Translations under genes and position numbers: made by a program
Assembly: GCA_016839165.1 (NCBI GenBank)
Contig: CP069300.1
Location: 6,582,001-6,646,000, forward strand
Reading direction: 5' to 3'
DNA length: 64,000 nucleotides
Source of the DNA: Bradyrhizobium sp. PSBB068
GTDB lineage: Bacteria; Pseudomonadota; Alphaproteobacteria; Rhizobiales; Xanthobacteraceae
Notes under the pieces: generated by a model
Told to the model about the DNA's origin: nothing
The model's input: only the letters and a program-made list of their open reading frames with translations
Database searches by the model: none
Part shown: piece by piece, positions 26,289-35,635 of the stretch
Layout of the letters: every line of letters begins with the position of its first letter
How positions within the stretch are numbered: the stretch's first letter is position 1

Positions 26289-27781
26289 GCGACACCGTGC
26301 TGTCCCTGCGCAAGGCCACCAAGCTCTACGCCGGCGTGCCGGCCATCGAGGGTGTCGACTTCGACCTGCGCCGCGGCGAGATCCACGCGCTGGTCGGCGA
26401 GAACGGCGCCGGCAAGTCGACGTTGACCAAGGTGATGGCCGGCGTCGTGACATTGACCTCGGGCAGCATGACGGTCGACGGCTCCGACGTCGCGCCGCGC
26501 ACGCCGCTCGAGGCACGCAACCTCGGCATCGCCATGGTGTTCCAGGAGAACAGCCTGGTGCCGACCATGACGGTGGCGCAGAATCTGTTTCTCGGACAGG
26601 AGAAGTTCTACAACCGGCTGCGCGGCATCTACATCGCCGCCCAGCAGTTCCTGCAATCGCTGAATTTCGACGTGACGCCGACCGCGACCGTCGGCGGGCT
26701 CGGCGCCGCCAAGAAGCAGATGGTGGAAATCGCGCGCGCGGTCCTGCACAAGGCCAAGGTCATCATCTTCGACGAGCCGACCGCATCGCTGACGCCGGAG
26801 GAGAAGAAGTACTTCTTCGACCTGGTCCGTGATCTGAAGAAGCGCGGCGTCTCGATCGTCTTCATCTCGCACGCGCTGGAAGAGGCGCTGCTGCTCGCGG
26901 ACCGCATCACGGTGCTGCGCGACGGCAAGCACGTCGTCACCGACGACGCCGCGAAGTTCGACCGCGCCGCGATCGTGCAGGCAATGGTCGGCCGCGATCT
27001 CTCCAATACGCTATATGGGGCGCGGAAGGCGAGTGTCCGGCCGGCCGGCGCGCGCGTGCTCACGGTGCAGAATCTCAAGATGGCGCCGATGGTGAAGAAC
27101 AATTCGCTGTCGGTGTTCGCCGGGCAGATCACCGGCGTATTCGGCCTGGTCGGCGCCGGCCGCACCGAGACCTTCAAGATCGTATCCGGCGTGTTGAAGC
27201 GCGACTTCTTCCACGGCGGCGAGATCCTGCTGCATGACAAGCCGGTGCGCTATCGGGTGCCGGCGCCGGCGGTGAAGGCCGGCATCGCCTATGTGACCGA
27301 GGACCGCAAGGTCGAGGGCTTCTTCGAGACCGCCTCGATCGCCCGCAACATCTATCTCGGCCTGCTCTCCAAGTTTCCCCGCGGCCGGATGCTGTTGTCG
27401 CGGCGCGAGACCAATAGCGTGGGCAAGAGCTGGATCCAGCGGCTCAAGGTGCGCGCGATCGGCGATGAGGCCAAGGTGGTCGAGCTGTCAGGCGGCAACC
27501 AGCAGAAGGTGGTGATCGCCAAATCGCTGGTGCAGGATCCGGAGCTGATCATCTTCGACGAGCCGACGCGTGGCGTCGACGTCGGCGCCATCGTCGAGAT
27601 CCACGAGCTGATCAACCGGCTCGCCGACGAGGGCAAGGCGGTGGTGGTGATCTCGTCCTATCTGCCCGAGATCATGGCGCTGTCCGACCGCATCCTGGTC
27701 TCGCGCCAGGGCAAGGTGGTGGAGGAATTCTCCGCGCTCGAAGCCACCGAGGAGAAGATCATGTACGCGGCGATTCATTGA
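26285..27781 (+). CDS. ribose-type ABC transporter ATP-binding protein (two ABC cassettes)
   Basis: 498 residues, RbsA/MglA architecture. The first cassette has Walker A GENGAGKST (38-46), an altered signature (LGAAKKQMVEIARAV) and Walker B VIIFDEPTASLTPEE. The second has the usual degenerate Walker A (GLVGAGRTE), a canonical LSGGNQQKV signature and LIIFDEPTRGVDVGA. Such asymmetry is normal for this class. It is the last gene of the tetR-ABC unit and ends 19 bases from the convergent acyltransferase gene. Confidence 0.93.
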   Translation: MSDTVLSLRKATKLYAGVPAIEGVDFDLRRGEIHALVGENGAGKSTLTKVMAGVVTLTSGSMTVDGSDVAPRTPLEARNLGIAMVFQENSLVPTMTVAQNLFLGQEKFYNRLRGIYIAAQQFLQSLNFDVTPTATVGGLGAAKKQMVEIARAVLHKAKVIIFDEPTASLTPEEKKYFFDLVRDLKKRGVSIVFISHALEEALLLADRITVLRDGKHVVTDDAAKFDRAAIVQAMVGRDLSNTLYGARKASVRPAGARVLTVQNLKMAPMVKNNSLSVFAGQITGVFGLVGAGRTETFKIVSGVLKRDFFHGGEILLHDKPVRYRVPAPAVKAGIAYVTEDRKVEGFFETASIARNIYLGLLSKFPRGRMLLSRRETNSVGKSWIQRLKVRAIGDEAKVVELSGGNQQKVVIAKSLVQDPELIIFDEPTRGVDVGAIVEIHELINRLADEGKAVVVISSYLPEIMALSDRILVSRQGKVVEEFSALEATEEKIMYAAIH

Positions 27782-27800
27782 TCGCCGCAACGGACATCCG

Positions 27801-28874
27801 TCATGGCCGACTGGCCACGCCATGGCGGAGCACGATCGCGCGGCCGAACATGATCATCGGGCGCTCCACCAGCCGGTACACCAGCCAGGACACCAGCAGG
27901 ACGAGGCCGGAGCAGATCAGCATGGTGGCGATATCGCCGATCTGCCCGGTCAACGGCAGGACGCGGTAGACCGTGATGTTCACCGGCCAGTGGAACAGGT
28001 ACATCGAATAGCTGATCAGCCCGATCCGCGACAGCAGCAGCGAACGCGGCCGGTCGAACCTGACGGCTGCCATGAAGATCACGAAAGCCAGCGCGTAGGC
28101 CGTGAGGACGGGTGTCAGTCCCTCCATGATGAAATTGTCGCCGCGCGCCAGCGAAAAGGCTGCAACCGACGGCACCGCGACGACCTGCGCAACAACCAGC
28201 GCCAGCGCGGCGATGCGCGCCCCCGGTGCCCGCTCGACCAGCCACAGGCGTAGCAGCAGACCCAGGAACAGGAATGAGAGGTGCATGCCGAGATATTGCA
28301 CCGGCAGATTGGCGATGCCGTGGATGCGCAACTGAACCGGCAACGCCGTCGCGGCGACCAGCGCCAGGCTCAGCAGCGACAGCACCGCGACACGCCTCAG
28401 TGCGCCGGCCGAGAACAGCAGCGCAATGAGGATGTAGAACACCAGTTCGATGAACAGCGTCCAGTAGATCGGCGAGAGCCAGGGCTGGCCGAACAGCGTC
28501 GGCGCCATCGTCATGTTGGCGAGCACGGTGATCGCGCGCGGCGGCTCGCCGCCAAGCCACGCCATGGTCGCGAGCACCGCGAGCGCGAGCCACAGCGCGG
28601 GATAGAGCCGGAACACCCGCGAGACGGCGAATTGAAACAACGGCCGTTCGCCGCCGATGCTGAACGGCACGACGAAGCCGCTGATCAGGAAGAACAGCGC
28701 CACGCCGAACCGGCCGAGGCTGACATTCTGAACCAGCAGATCGCCGGCGACATTGAGCGGCCCGGCGGCAGGCGGGGTCTGCCGGAGCAGGTCGCCGAAC
28801 ATGTGCTCGACCATGACGCCGAGCGCCGCGATCGCTCGCAATCCGTCGATATTGGCATAGCGCTGCGTTGTCAT
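27801..28874 (-). CDS. acyltransferase-3 family membrane protein
   Basis: 357 residues, about ten membrane helices. It starts NIDGLRAIAALGVMVEHMFGD with the family's conserved Arg and His, and includes FFLISGFV and a late SYSMYLFHWPV motif. These enzymes O-acylate (for example acetylate) polysaccharides at the inner membrane. It is the last gene of the minus-strand exopolysaccharide operon, so it probably decorates that polymer. The ATG at 28874 is chosen; the frame is open much further upstream. Confidence 0.9.
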   Translation of the reverse strand: MTTQRYANIDGLRAIAALGVMVEHMFGDLLRQTPPAAGPLNVAGDLLVQNVSLGRFGVALFFLISGFVVPFSIGGERPLFQFAVSRVFRLYPALWLALAVLATMAWLGGEPPRAITVLANMTMAPTLFGQPWLSPIYWTLFIELVFYILIALLFSAGALRRVAVLSLLSLALVAATALPVQLRIHGIANLPVQYLGMHLSFLFLGLLLRLWLVERAPGARIAALALVVAQVVAVPSVAAFSLARGDNFIMEGLTPVLTAYALAFVIFMAAVRFDRPRSLLLSRIGLISYSMYLFHWPVNITVYRVLPLTGQIGDIATMLICSGLVLLVSWLVYRLVERPMIMFGRAIVLRHGVASRP

Positions 28875-28882
28875 GCCTGGCC

Positions 28883-30172
28883 TCACTCCGGTGCTTCTGA
28901 CGGCGCGAGTCCGAGCGCGCCGCGGGTCGCCGCGTCGAAGCCCGGGCCGGCCTCGTTCTCGGCCAGTGCGAAGCCGCCCGTCGCCAGATAAGTCCAGCAC
29001 GACCAGGTGAAGCCGTAAGTCTCGGCGAGCTCGCGCATGTCCCGCAACCAGCTCGCGCGCGCGGCCGCGCCCTGAGCGGTGTCTTGATAGGGCGTCTTGT
29101 GCACGCCGAACTCGCCGAGCAGGATCGCCTGCGCCGGCAGGTGCTGCGCCGTGCGCCAGGCCGCCACCTGCTGAAACGTGCGCTCGAGGTTCGATCGATT
29201 GAAGCGGGAGCTGACATAACCCGCGAGCGTCTGCCTGGCCTGCTGCGCCAGATCGAGCTCGGCGCCGGCGAGCCCGAGCGCCGTCACGCGCTGGTCGGTC
29301 GCCTGGTTCATCGCGTCGACAGATGCAGGCGCCGGATAGACGATCGCATCCAGCGCATAGGCGGGACTGCCGCGCACGCCCTGATGGGTGAACTGCCACG
29401 GCGAATAGTCGTGGTAGGTGTAGATCAGGCGTGGATCGCCGGCGAATGCGCTCATGTTGATCTGCGTGAGCCCTCCCGGAGCGTTCATCGAACCGCCGCC
29501 GAGGACGAGCGGTAGCGTCGCTGAGCCGCGGCGTGCGGCGGCGTAAGCGGTCTCCAGCATCGGCTGCCATGCTGCCGCCGATATCTCCGGCTCGTTCATC
29601 AGCTCGAGTGCAATCCGTGGCGGAATGGCATCGCCCTGCTCCGCCGCGACCTGGCCCAGACGGCCGGCCAGGCGGGTGAGCAAGGCCAGCACCGCCTGGA
29701 ATTTCGGCGTGTTCACACCTGCCGTCAGCTCTGCCGGCTGATAGACCGGATTCATCGCGCTCGGATGCATATCCACGATCACGCCGAGATCGGCGGCGAG
29801 CAGATTGCGAACCGTCGTGACGACGAGATCGTCGAGTCGGTCCCGGCTCGCGCCATCAAAGGCCAGGAAAGGACCGACATCGACGACCAGACGCACGAAA
29901 TCGAAACCCGCGGCACGGATCGCCCGGCGCTGGTCCGCACCGAACAGAAAGCGCGGCGCGGAAAACGGCGGATCGACATAGGAGCCGTCGGCTTGGACGT
30001 CCGCCCACCCGAACGCATGCGCGACGCCGATGCCGCGACGGAAGCTGGGAATCGGGCTGACGGGATCGGCCACCGCGCGCAACGCTGCGAAAGGGGCAAG
30101 CATCGCGACGCCGGCGATGCTGCGGAGAATGGAACGGCGGCTGGCCACGGCGCTTCTCCCGATCGCGTTCAA
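28883..30172 (-). CDS. glycoside hydrolase family 5 (cellulase-like) endoglycanase
   Basis: 429 residues. A twin-arginine-like leader (SRRSILRSIAGVAMLAPFAAL) precedes a GH5 barrel. The acid/base Glu194 is in ALELMNEPEIS and the nucleophile Glu354 in AILLGEFGVHK, with YHDYSPWQF between them. It should cut beta-linked glucan-type chains, probably trimming or releasing the polymer made by this cluster. The start is a TTG whose bases overlap the upstream methyltransferase stop (TTGA), with AGGGG upstream; ORF extensions beyond are rejected. Confidence 0.87.
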   Translation of the reverse strand: MNAIGRSAVASRRSILRSIAGVAMLAPFAALRAVADPVSPIPSFRRGIGVAHAFGWADVQADGSYVDPPFSAPRFLFGADQRRAIRAAGFDFVRLVVDVGPFLAFDGASRDRLDDLVVTTVRNLLAADLGVIVDMHPSAMNPVYQPAELTAGVNTPKFQAVLALLTRLAGRLGQVAAEQGDAIPPRIALELMNEPEISAAAWQPMLETAYAAARRGSATLPLVLGGGSMNAPGGLTQINMSAFAGDPRLIYTYHDYSPWQFTHQGVRGSPAYALDAIVYPAPASVDAMNQATDQRVTALGLAGAELDLAQQARQTLAGYVSSRFNRSNLERTFQQVAAWRTAQHLPAQAILLGEFGVHKTPYQDTAQGAAARASWLRDMRELAETYGFTWSCWTYLATGGFALAENEAGPGFDAATRGALGLAPSEAPE

Positions 30173-31059
30173 CCGCTGCCCCTGCCCTGACGGCGCGCCG
30201 TCAGCGCACCGTCGAGCACGATCATGTCGTCCTGGCCCGCAAAGGGCGCGGCGAGACCTGCGAGCGAGATGTCGCGAAGCGCGGGCTCGATGGTTCGCGA
30301 CGGTGCGAACCGGACGTCGCTCCACGCCTCGGCCTCGAAGATTGCGATGTAGTCGGCCGGGCGCAGCCGGTTCGGCTGTCCGGGAAAGCGGAATAACCGG
30401 TAGATCGCCTCCGGATAGCGATAGATGTTGTTGGGATCGTGCTCGCGAATCCAGCGCGAATGCGTCTGCAGATCGATGATGTGGATGGCCTCGCAGCCGG
30501 GTCGCGCCACCTGCGTCAGGCCGGCAACGGCAGCCGGAACGCTGTCATAATGCTCGAACGCCGCGCAGCTCACGATCAGGTCGAAGGTTCGGCCGCCGGC
30601 GAGGCGCGGGATGTCGAAGTCCCGGCCGACCGCATAGCCGAATTCGCGGGCACCGGACGCGGACGCGACGGCGCGTGCGCGTTCCCGGTCCGTCGCGGTG
30701 CCTTCGGCGAAGCGATCGAGCAGCAGGTCGTAGAAGATGGAATCCTCATCGCCGGCGAGGTTGAACACGTCGATCGCGTGATACGACCGCGCCCCCATCG
30801 CGAGAAACAGCACGCCATTGCCGCGCGATGCGCCGGGACTGAGCTCCAGCACGTCGCGCCCGCGCAGGTCGAACCCCGGCGGCATGAAGCGGCGGAGCGA
30901 GCCGAAGGTGTCGAGCAGATAGGCGATCTGGCCCTCGATATCGAATTTCGACACGGTGTTCGGCGTGGCATAGCCGCGCAGCTTGTCCTTGCTCCATGCC
31001 AGCCCGAGGAAACCGAGGCCGAGCACCGTCATTTCGAGTTGCCGAAGCGCCGGCGTCAT
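30169..31059 (-). CDS. class I SAM-dependent methyltransferase
   Basis: 296 residues with a motif I-like VLELSPGASRGNGVLFLA, a motif IV/V-type FDLIVSCAAFEHYDSV and HIIDLQTHSRWI. It is coupled at both ends (ATGA with the GT4 gene, TTGA with GH5). It may methylate a sugar of the exopolysaccharide or cap the chain. The substrate is inference from context. Confidence 0.83.
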   Translation of the reverse strand: MTPALRQLEMTVLGLGFLGLAWSKDKLRGYATPNTVSKFDIEGQIAYLLDTFGSLRRFMPPGFDLRGRDVLELSPGASRGNGVLFLAMGARSYHAIDVFNLAGDEDSIFYDLLLDRFAEGTATDRERARAVASASGAREFGYAVGRDFDIPRLAGGRTFDLIVSCAAFEHYDSVPAAVAGLTQVARPGCEAIHIIDLQTHSRWIREHDPNNIYRYPEAIYRLFRFPGQPNRLRPADYIAIFEAEAWSDVRFAPSRTIEPALRDISLAGLAAPFAGQDDMIVLDGALTARRQGRGSG

Positions 31060-32276
31060 TGTCGGCCTCCGAATCCGAGATGGTTCTTGAGCTCGGCAGC
31101 GCCGCGGTTCGCATGTCCGGGCTTCCAGGCCGCCAGCGCGCTCTCATAGACCTCGATGGTACGGTCGACGATCGGATCCCAACCGAAGCAATCCAGCGCC
31201 CGCGCGGCACGCTCGCCGCGTTCCGGTGCGCTGTCGGGTGCGGCCAGCTTGAGCCGGATCGCCGCCGCAAGCGCATCGAGGTTGCCTAACGGAAAGTAGC
31301 TGTCGGGCCCGAGATCGAGCGCGAGATTGGCGTCGATGTCGCTCGCGAGGCAAGGCACGCCGTGGCTCAGCGCCTCGAGCAGCACCATCGGCATGCCTTC
31401 ATGGCTCGACGGCAGAACGAACAGCGCCGCGTTGCGGTAGAGCTGGGCCAGGCTCTCGCCGGACTGGAAGCCCGTCATCACCACGCCCGGCGTCGCCGCG
31501 GCCGCCTTCTCGACTGCGTGCAGATAGCTGCCGTTGTGATCGGCCGTACCGACGATGATCAGCTTCCTGTCGGGATCGCCCAACCGCGCGAACGCGCCGA
31601 TCAGATCGAGCTGCCGCTTCTCCTCGACGATCCTGCCGACGCACAGGATGTAGCGGTTCGGGATCACCTCGATATGGTCGAGATAGGAGGTGCCGAGCCT
31701 CGGAACGCTGCGCTCCACACCGTTCGGAATGAAGGTCGCCGTAACCCCGAGCCGGGCGCGGACCTGGTCGACGATGCCCTTCGCGACGCCGATCCGCGCA
31801 TGCGCAAACTTCATTCCCATCCACTCACCGGTGCGCAGCACCGACTTCGCCATCCATCCCCATTTCTGGCGCTCGTAATCGAAACCGTGATGCGTCACCA
31901 CGACGCGAAGGCCGAGCAGGCGGGCGAGCGGCGTCAGAAGCGCCGGCCCGATCGCATGGATATGAACGAGATCCGGATTGCGTCGGGCGGCGGCGAACAG
32001 ACCCAGGGTGGTGTGCAAAAGCGCTTCGACGTTCTTCGAGCGCGGTGCCCAGACCGGCGTCACCGTGACGTCTTTCCAGACGTAGGGCTCCGGCGACGGA
32101 AGGTACGGCTTGCGCCCGAGCACTTCGACCCGCCAGCCGCGCTGCGCGATCCGGACCGCGAGCGCGGCAACATGGGTTTCGACCCCGCCCTGAATCTCGG
32201 GGATGCCGCGCAGCCCGAGGAAGATCACCTTTCTCGGAGGACGGTCCGCTCCACCGGCTGGTATCAACGTGTACAT
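31056..32276 (-). CDS. glycosyltransferase family 4
   Basis: 406 residues, GT-B fold. N-terminal Rossmann part (KVIFLGLRGIPEIQGGVETHVAALA), C-terminal donor-binding part with GRIVEEKRQLDLIGAF and the E-x7-E-like SSHEGMPMVLLEALSHGVPCLASD. Transfers a sugar from an NDP-sugar to a lipid-linked intermediate on the cytoplasmic face. The start overlaps the stop of the upstream glycosyltransferase by one base. Confidence 0.92.
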   Translation of the reverse strand: MYTLIPAGGADRPPRKVIFLGLRGIPEIQGGVETHVAALAVRIAQRGWRVEVLGRKPYLPSPEPYVWKDVTVTPVWAPRSKNVEALLHTTLGLFAAARRNPDLVHIHAIGPALLTPLARLLGLRVVVTHHGFDYERQKWGWMAKSVLRTGEWMGMKFAHARIGVAKGIVDQVRARLGVTATFIPNGVERSVPRLGTSYLDHIEVIPNRYILCVGRIVEEKRQLDLIGAFARLGDPDRKLIIVGTADHNGSYLHAVEKAAAATPGVVMTGFQSGESLAQLYRNAALFVLPSSHEGMPMVLLEALSHGVPCLASDIDANLALDLGPDSYFPLGNLDALAAAIRLKLAAPDSAPERGERAARALDCFGWDPIVDRTIEVYESALAAWKPGHANRGAAELKNHLGFGGRQ

Positions 32277-33505
32277 CAGTGCACCACCGTCTCGTAGAGC
32301 GCCATCGTGCGGTCGCGATATTTCTCGGGAGAGAATTCCCGCAGCACCCAGTCGCGGCCCGCGGCACCAAGCCGGTTTCGCGCCGTCCGCGGCAGCTTCG
32401 CCATGCTCGCCAGGGCTTCGGCCAGCATGCCGACATTGCCCGGCGCCACCAGTACACCGGTCTTGTTGTGAACGATGAGCTCCGGAATGCCGCCGATCCG
32501 CGTCCCGATCACCGGGCGACCGAGCGCGTAAGCCTCAAGCACGCTGATCGGCGCGTTCTCGTACCATTCAGAGGCGAGCACCAGGGCGCGCGATTCTCCG
32601 ATCAGCTGCTTCAGCTCCGGCTTGGCCATGTGGCCCGCGAAGACAATGTCGGCGTCGAGCTCGAATGCGAGCTGACGCAAGGCCGCCTCTTCGGGACCGG
32701 CGCCGACCAGGACCAGCCGCTGATGCGCGAGCGCCGCGGCGCGTATCAACGTGCCGAGCCCCTTCTCCGGCGCGAGCCGGCCCGCATAGACGAAGTAGTT
32801 GCCCTCGTTACACCAGGGCGTGAACTGCTCCGCGTCGACGAAATTCGGGATGTAGGCGATGCGGCTCGCGTCCCAACCCCATTCCACCAGCTTGTCGCGA
32901 TAGAAGCGGCTCGGCGCGATCAGGCAGTCCAGCGTGTCGCGGTAGAGACCGAAGCTGCGGTGGACCAGGGTCTCGAGGAAGACGAGCCCGCTCACCACGG
33001 CGGAATCCTTGACGCAGCGCCGCAGCAGCAGGTTGTGGATCCGTCCGCCGCGGCAACGCTCGCAGACCTCGCCGTGGCTCAGCATCTTGTAGGCTGGACA
33101 GGCAAGCTTGAGATCGTGCGCCGTCATCACCACAGGCACGCCTTCGGCCTTGAGGACGTCGAAGATCGAGGGCGAGATGTGATGGTAGACGTTGTGGGCG
33201 TGCGCGACCGACGGCTGGACGCGGGCGATCAGGGCGCGGATCTTCCGGCGTGCCTCCAGCGAGAAGATGATCTTGGCCGCCTGCCTGGCCTTGGTGATCG
33301 GCCCGTTGATCCGGCCATACTCGATCTCGGAGACGAAGTAGTCGGACCACGGGCTCGGCAGATTGTCGGGATGCTCCATCGCGAAGGGCACGACATCCCA
33401 GCCGGCGGCCGCGAACAGATCGATCTGGTCGAGGAAGACGCTCTCGGCGCCGCCGCGCCGGTAGAAGTAGTTGTTGATGGCCAGCAACCGGCGCTCGCTC
33501 GTCAT
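32276..33505 (-). CDS. glycosyltransferase family 4 (second)
   Basis: 409 residues, GT-B fold. Begins LLAINNYFYRRGGAESVFLDQ, contains the Cys-rich insert ACPAYKMLSHGEVCERCRGG seen in one GT4 subgroup, then FVYAGRLAPEKGLGTLI and SEWYENAPISVLEAYALGRPVIGTRIGGIPELI for the nucleotide-sugar site. The ATG at 33505 overlaps the deacetylase stop (ATGA). The four-Cys insert (CPAY...CERC, then a later Cys) could bind a metal. Confidence 0.92.
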   Translation of the reverse strand: MTSERRLLAINNYFYRRGGAESVFLDQIDLFAAAGWDVVPFAMEHPDNLPSPWSDYFVSEIEYGRINGPITKARQAAKIIFSLEARRKIRALIARVQPSVAHAHNVYHHISPSIFDVLKAEGVPVVMTAHDLKLACPAYKMLSHGEVCERCRGGRIHNLLLRRCVKDSAVVSGLVFLETLVHRSFGLYRDTLDCLIAPSRFYRDKLVEWGWDASRIAYIPNFVDAEQFTPWCNEGNYFVYAGRLAPEKGLGTLIRAAALAHQRLVLVGAGPEEAALRQLAFELDADIVFAGHMAKPELKQLIGESRALVLASEWYENAPISVLEAYALGRPVIGTRIGGIPELIVHNKTGVLVAPGNVGMLAEALASMAKLPRTARNRLGAAGRDWVLREFSPEKYRDRTMALYETVVH

Positions 33506-34317
33506 CGCTCGTCCTCCCGGAATCCCATGCGGTTGAGCGCGGCATCGACGGTCAACACGCAGCAGCCGCTCGCGACCGCATGCGCGACCAGCCGCTCGAA
33601 GGCAGCGGGCGTGCAGCCAAAGGGGGTCGGCGCCGGCGCGACGTCGTGCGTGAAGAAGATCAACCACCCCGGCTTTTCGACCACCGCGTCGATCCAGCGC
33701 GTCAATCCGGCGACATGCGTCTCGGGCTGGCGAATCTCGACGGCCCTGAGAAAGGTCGGGTCGGTCGGCCCGCGGTTGATCGCTTCGCCGCCTGCGCGGC
33801 AGGTCCGGTACGCATGAGCCAGCATCGGCCGCTTGCCGAAGCTGCCGGAGTTGTAGGGATAGGCGAAGTTGCGACGGCCAGGGCGCGGATCGACCGAATC
33901 GAGATAACGTGCATTGTCCGCGAGGTCCGCGGCGAGCGACGCGCGATCGACATGCCTGATATCCCGATGGCCAAAGGTGTGGCAGCCGATCTCGTGACCG
34001 CGCGCGGCAAGCTCCCTGCAGCCCGCGGCATCGATCAGGGTACGGCCCGGCTCGACGCGCCCCTCGAGACCGCCGGCGATGTAGAAGGTGCCGCGCACAT
34101 CGCGCGCTTCCAGGATCGTGGCACCGGCGCGGAGTGCTGAATCCGGCACGTCGTCGAACGTGAAGGAGACGATCGGTTGCCGGGTCGGAATCGGAATCAA
34201 CCGCCAGGGCGTCGCCCGGATCAGCCGGTTGGTCAGGCGGCCGGCGAGCCGATCGATCGTCCCCGGCAGACGGGACGCGGTTGCCGGTGAGCGCAACGCG
34301 ACAGCGGGACTATGCAT
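33502..34317 (-). CDS. polysaccharide deacetylase (NodB-type)
   Basis: 271 residues, carbohydrate esterase 4. Motif 1 is FTFDDVPDS (catalytic Asp-Asp), motif 2 GCHTFGHRD with the H-x3-H metal site, and a late FFTHDV supplies motif 5. No clear signal peptide, so it may act on the lipid-linked repeat unit. Holdfast/UPP-type clusters carry such a deacetylase to create positively charged glucosamine. The ATG at 34317 with GGGGAGA upstream is preferred over the ATG at 34335. Confidence 0.9.
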   Translation of the reverse strand: MHSPAVALRSPATASRLPGTIDRLAGRLTNRLIRATPWRLIPIPTRQPIVSFTFDDVPDSALRAGATILEARDVRGTFYIAGGLEGRVEPGRTLIDAAGCRELAARGHEIGCHTFGHRDIRHVDRASLAADLADNARYLDSVDPRPGRRNFAYPYNSGSFGKRPMLAHAYRTCRAGGEAINRGPTDPTFLRAVEIRQPETHVAGLTRWIDAVVEKPGWLIFFTHDVAPAPTPFGCTPAAFERLVAHAVASGCCVLTVDAALNRMGFREDER

Positions 34318-35635
34318 GCGCCGTCTCCCCGACATGCATCACGGTGTCCGCCTCGCGAATCTCGTGCGCGCTCGCCTGCAGGCGAAGGCCGAAGATCGAG
34401 ACGATCAGCATGAACCAGACGAGACTGCCGGACTGGAAGTACAGGCTCTCGACGCAGGCAGAGAACACGCCGTAGAGCCAGATCCGGGTGAACAGACGCG
34501 TCAGCGCCGGATCATTGCCGCGCGCCTCCGCGCGCGACACGTCGCGCAGCGGCAGCCAGACGAGCAGGGCCAGCGTGAGAATCAGGCCGGGGATGCCGGT
34601 CGTGATCGCGGCATCGAGATAGGCGTTGTGGGCGTTGAAGGCGCCGACCGCCCAGCTCGCGCCGCCTCCCGCCTTGTAGACCATCTCGTCGGTCTGCCAG
34701 AACAATTGGAAGCCGTAGCCGGTCAGCGGCCTGTCCGCGACCGCGGACGCACCAACCCGCCAGATGTCGATGCGATTGGTGAAGGTCGGGTCGATCCCGA
34801 GGCCTGCGACCAGTTCCCGCATCGCCGGCGAGATCGAACAGCCGATCGTGATGACGTTGAAGGCCGCGATTCCCAGCACCACCATCGGCATCCGGATCGC
34901 CCGCCAGCGCTCGAACATCCAGGCGATCACCAGAATGCCGGGCAGCGCCGCGGTGGACGACTTGCCGCCGGTCTGGGTGAGGAACACGACCGCCAGCAGC
35001 GTGATCGCGCCGCCCATGACACGGCGCCCGGTGCCGTACAAATAGAGGCCGGCGAAGCTGATCAGCACCATCGCCGCCGCCGCGACGTTCTTGTGCGCGA
35101 AATGGCCGCGCCACAGCCCGGCGTTCATCGGCTCGCGGACCTCGCTCGCCTGATGGATCGCATGCACCGGCCACAACGCGACGCCGAGATAGGCGAACGC
35201 CAGCGTCCCGACGCAGCACATCGACAGCATGCCGGCGAACTGACGCTCCGAGCGCGGCAGCAGCAGGAAGATGCCGGCATTGACGATCGTCAGCGTCGCC
35301 AGCACGACCCGCTTCAACGCAAGGTCCGGATGTGCCGAAATGGCGGAGACGAAGGCGAACCACAGCAGCGTCGCGATCAGGACGCCGCGCGGGCGCACCG
35401 CAAGATGACGCACCGGTGAGCTGATGGCGGTCAGCCACAGACTGGCGGTCAGGCCGAGGAAAACGATCTGGTTGATGGTGTTCGACTTGTCAGCGGCGGG
35501 GTCGCCCGCATTGGCCGCCGAGAGGTCGATGAACGGCGTCAGCGTGATCAGGTAGAACAACAGCGTCGCCACGAACAGCGGCGGTCCCAGGACGCCGATC
35601 GCTCCACTCTCGCGCATCTCGCCTGACGGCATCAT
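34310..35635 (-). CDS. O-antigen ligase/polymerase (Wzy-like) membrane protein
   Basis: 441 residues with about 11-12 membrane helices and a large periplasmic loop carrying the Wzy_C signature GAFNAHNAYLDAAITTGIPGLILTLALL. It probably polymerises lipid-linked repeat units in the periplasm. The ATG at 35635 has GGAG upstream and overlaps the preceding stop. Confidence 0.87.
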   Translation of the reverse strand: MMPSGEMRESGAIGVLGPPLFVATLLFYLITLTPFIDLSAANAGDPAADKSNTINQIVFLGLTASLWLTAISSPVRHLAVRPRGVLIATLLWFAFVSAISAHPDLALKRVVLATLTIVNAGIFLLLPRSERQFAGMLSMCCVGTLAFAYLGVALWPVHAIHQASEVREPMNAGLWRGHFAHKNVAAAAMVLISFAGLYLYGTGRRVMGGAITLLAVVFLTQTGGKSSTAALPGILVIAWMFERWRAIRMPMVVLGIAAFNVITIGCSISPAMRELVAGLGIDPTFTNRIDIWRVGASAVADRPLTGYGFQLFWQTDEMVYKAGGGASWAVGAFNAHNAYLDAAITTGIPGLILTLALLVWLPLRDVSRAEARGNDPALTRLFTRIWLYGVFSACVESLYFQSGSLVWFMLIVSIFGLRLQASAHEIREADTVMHVGETAHA

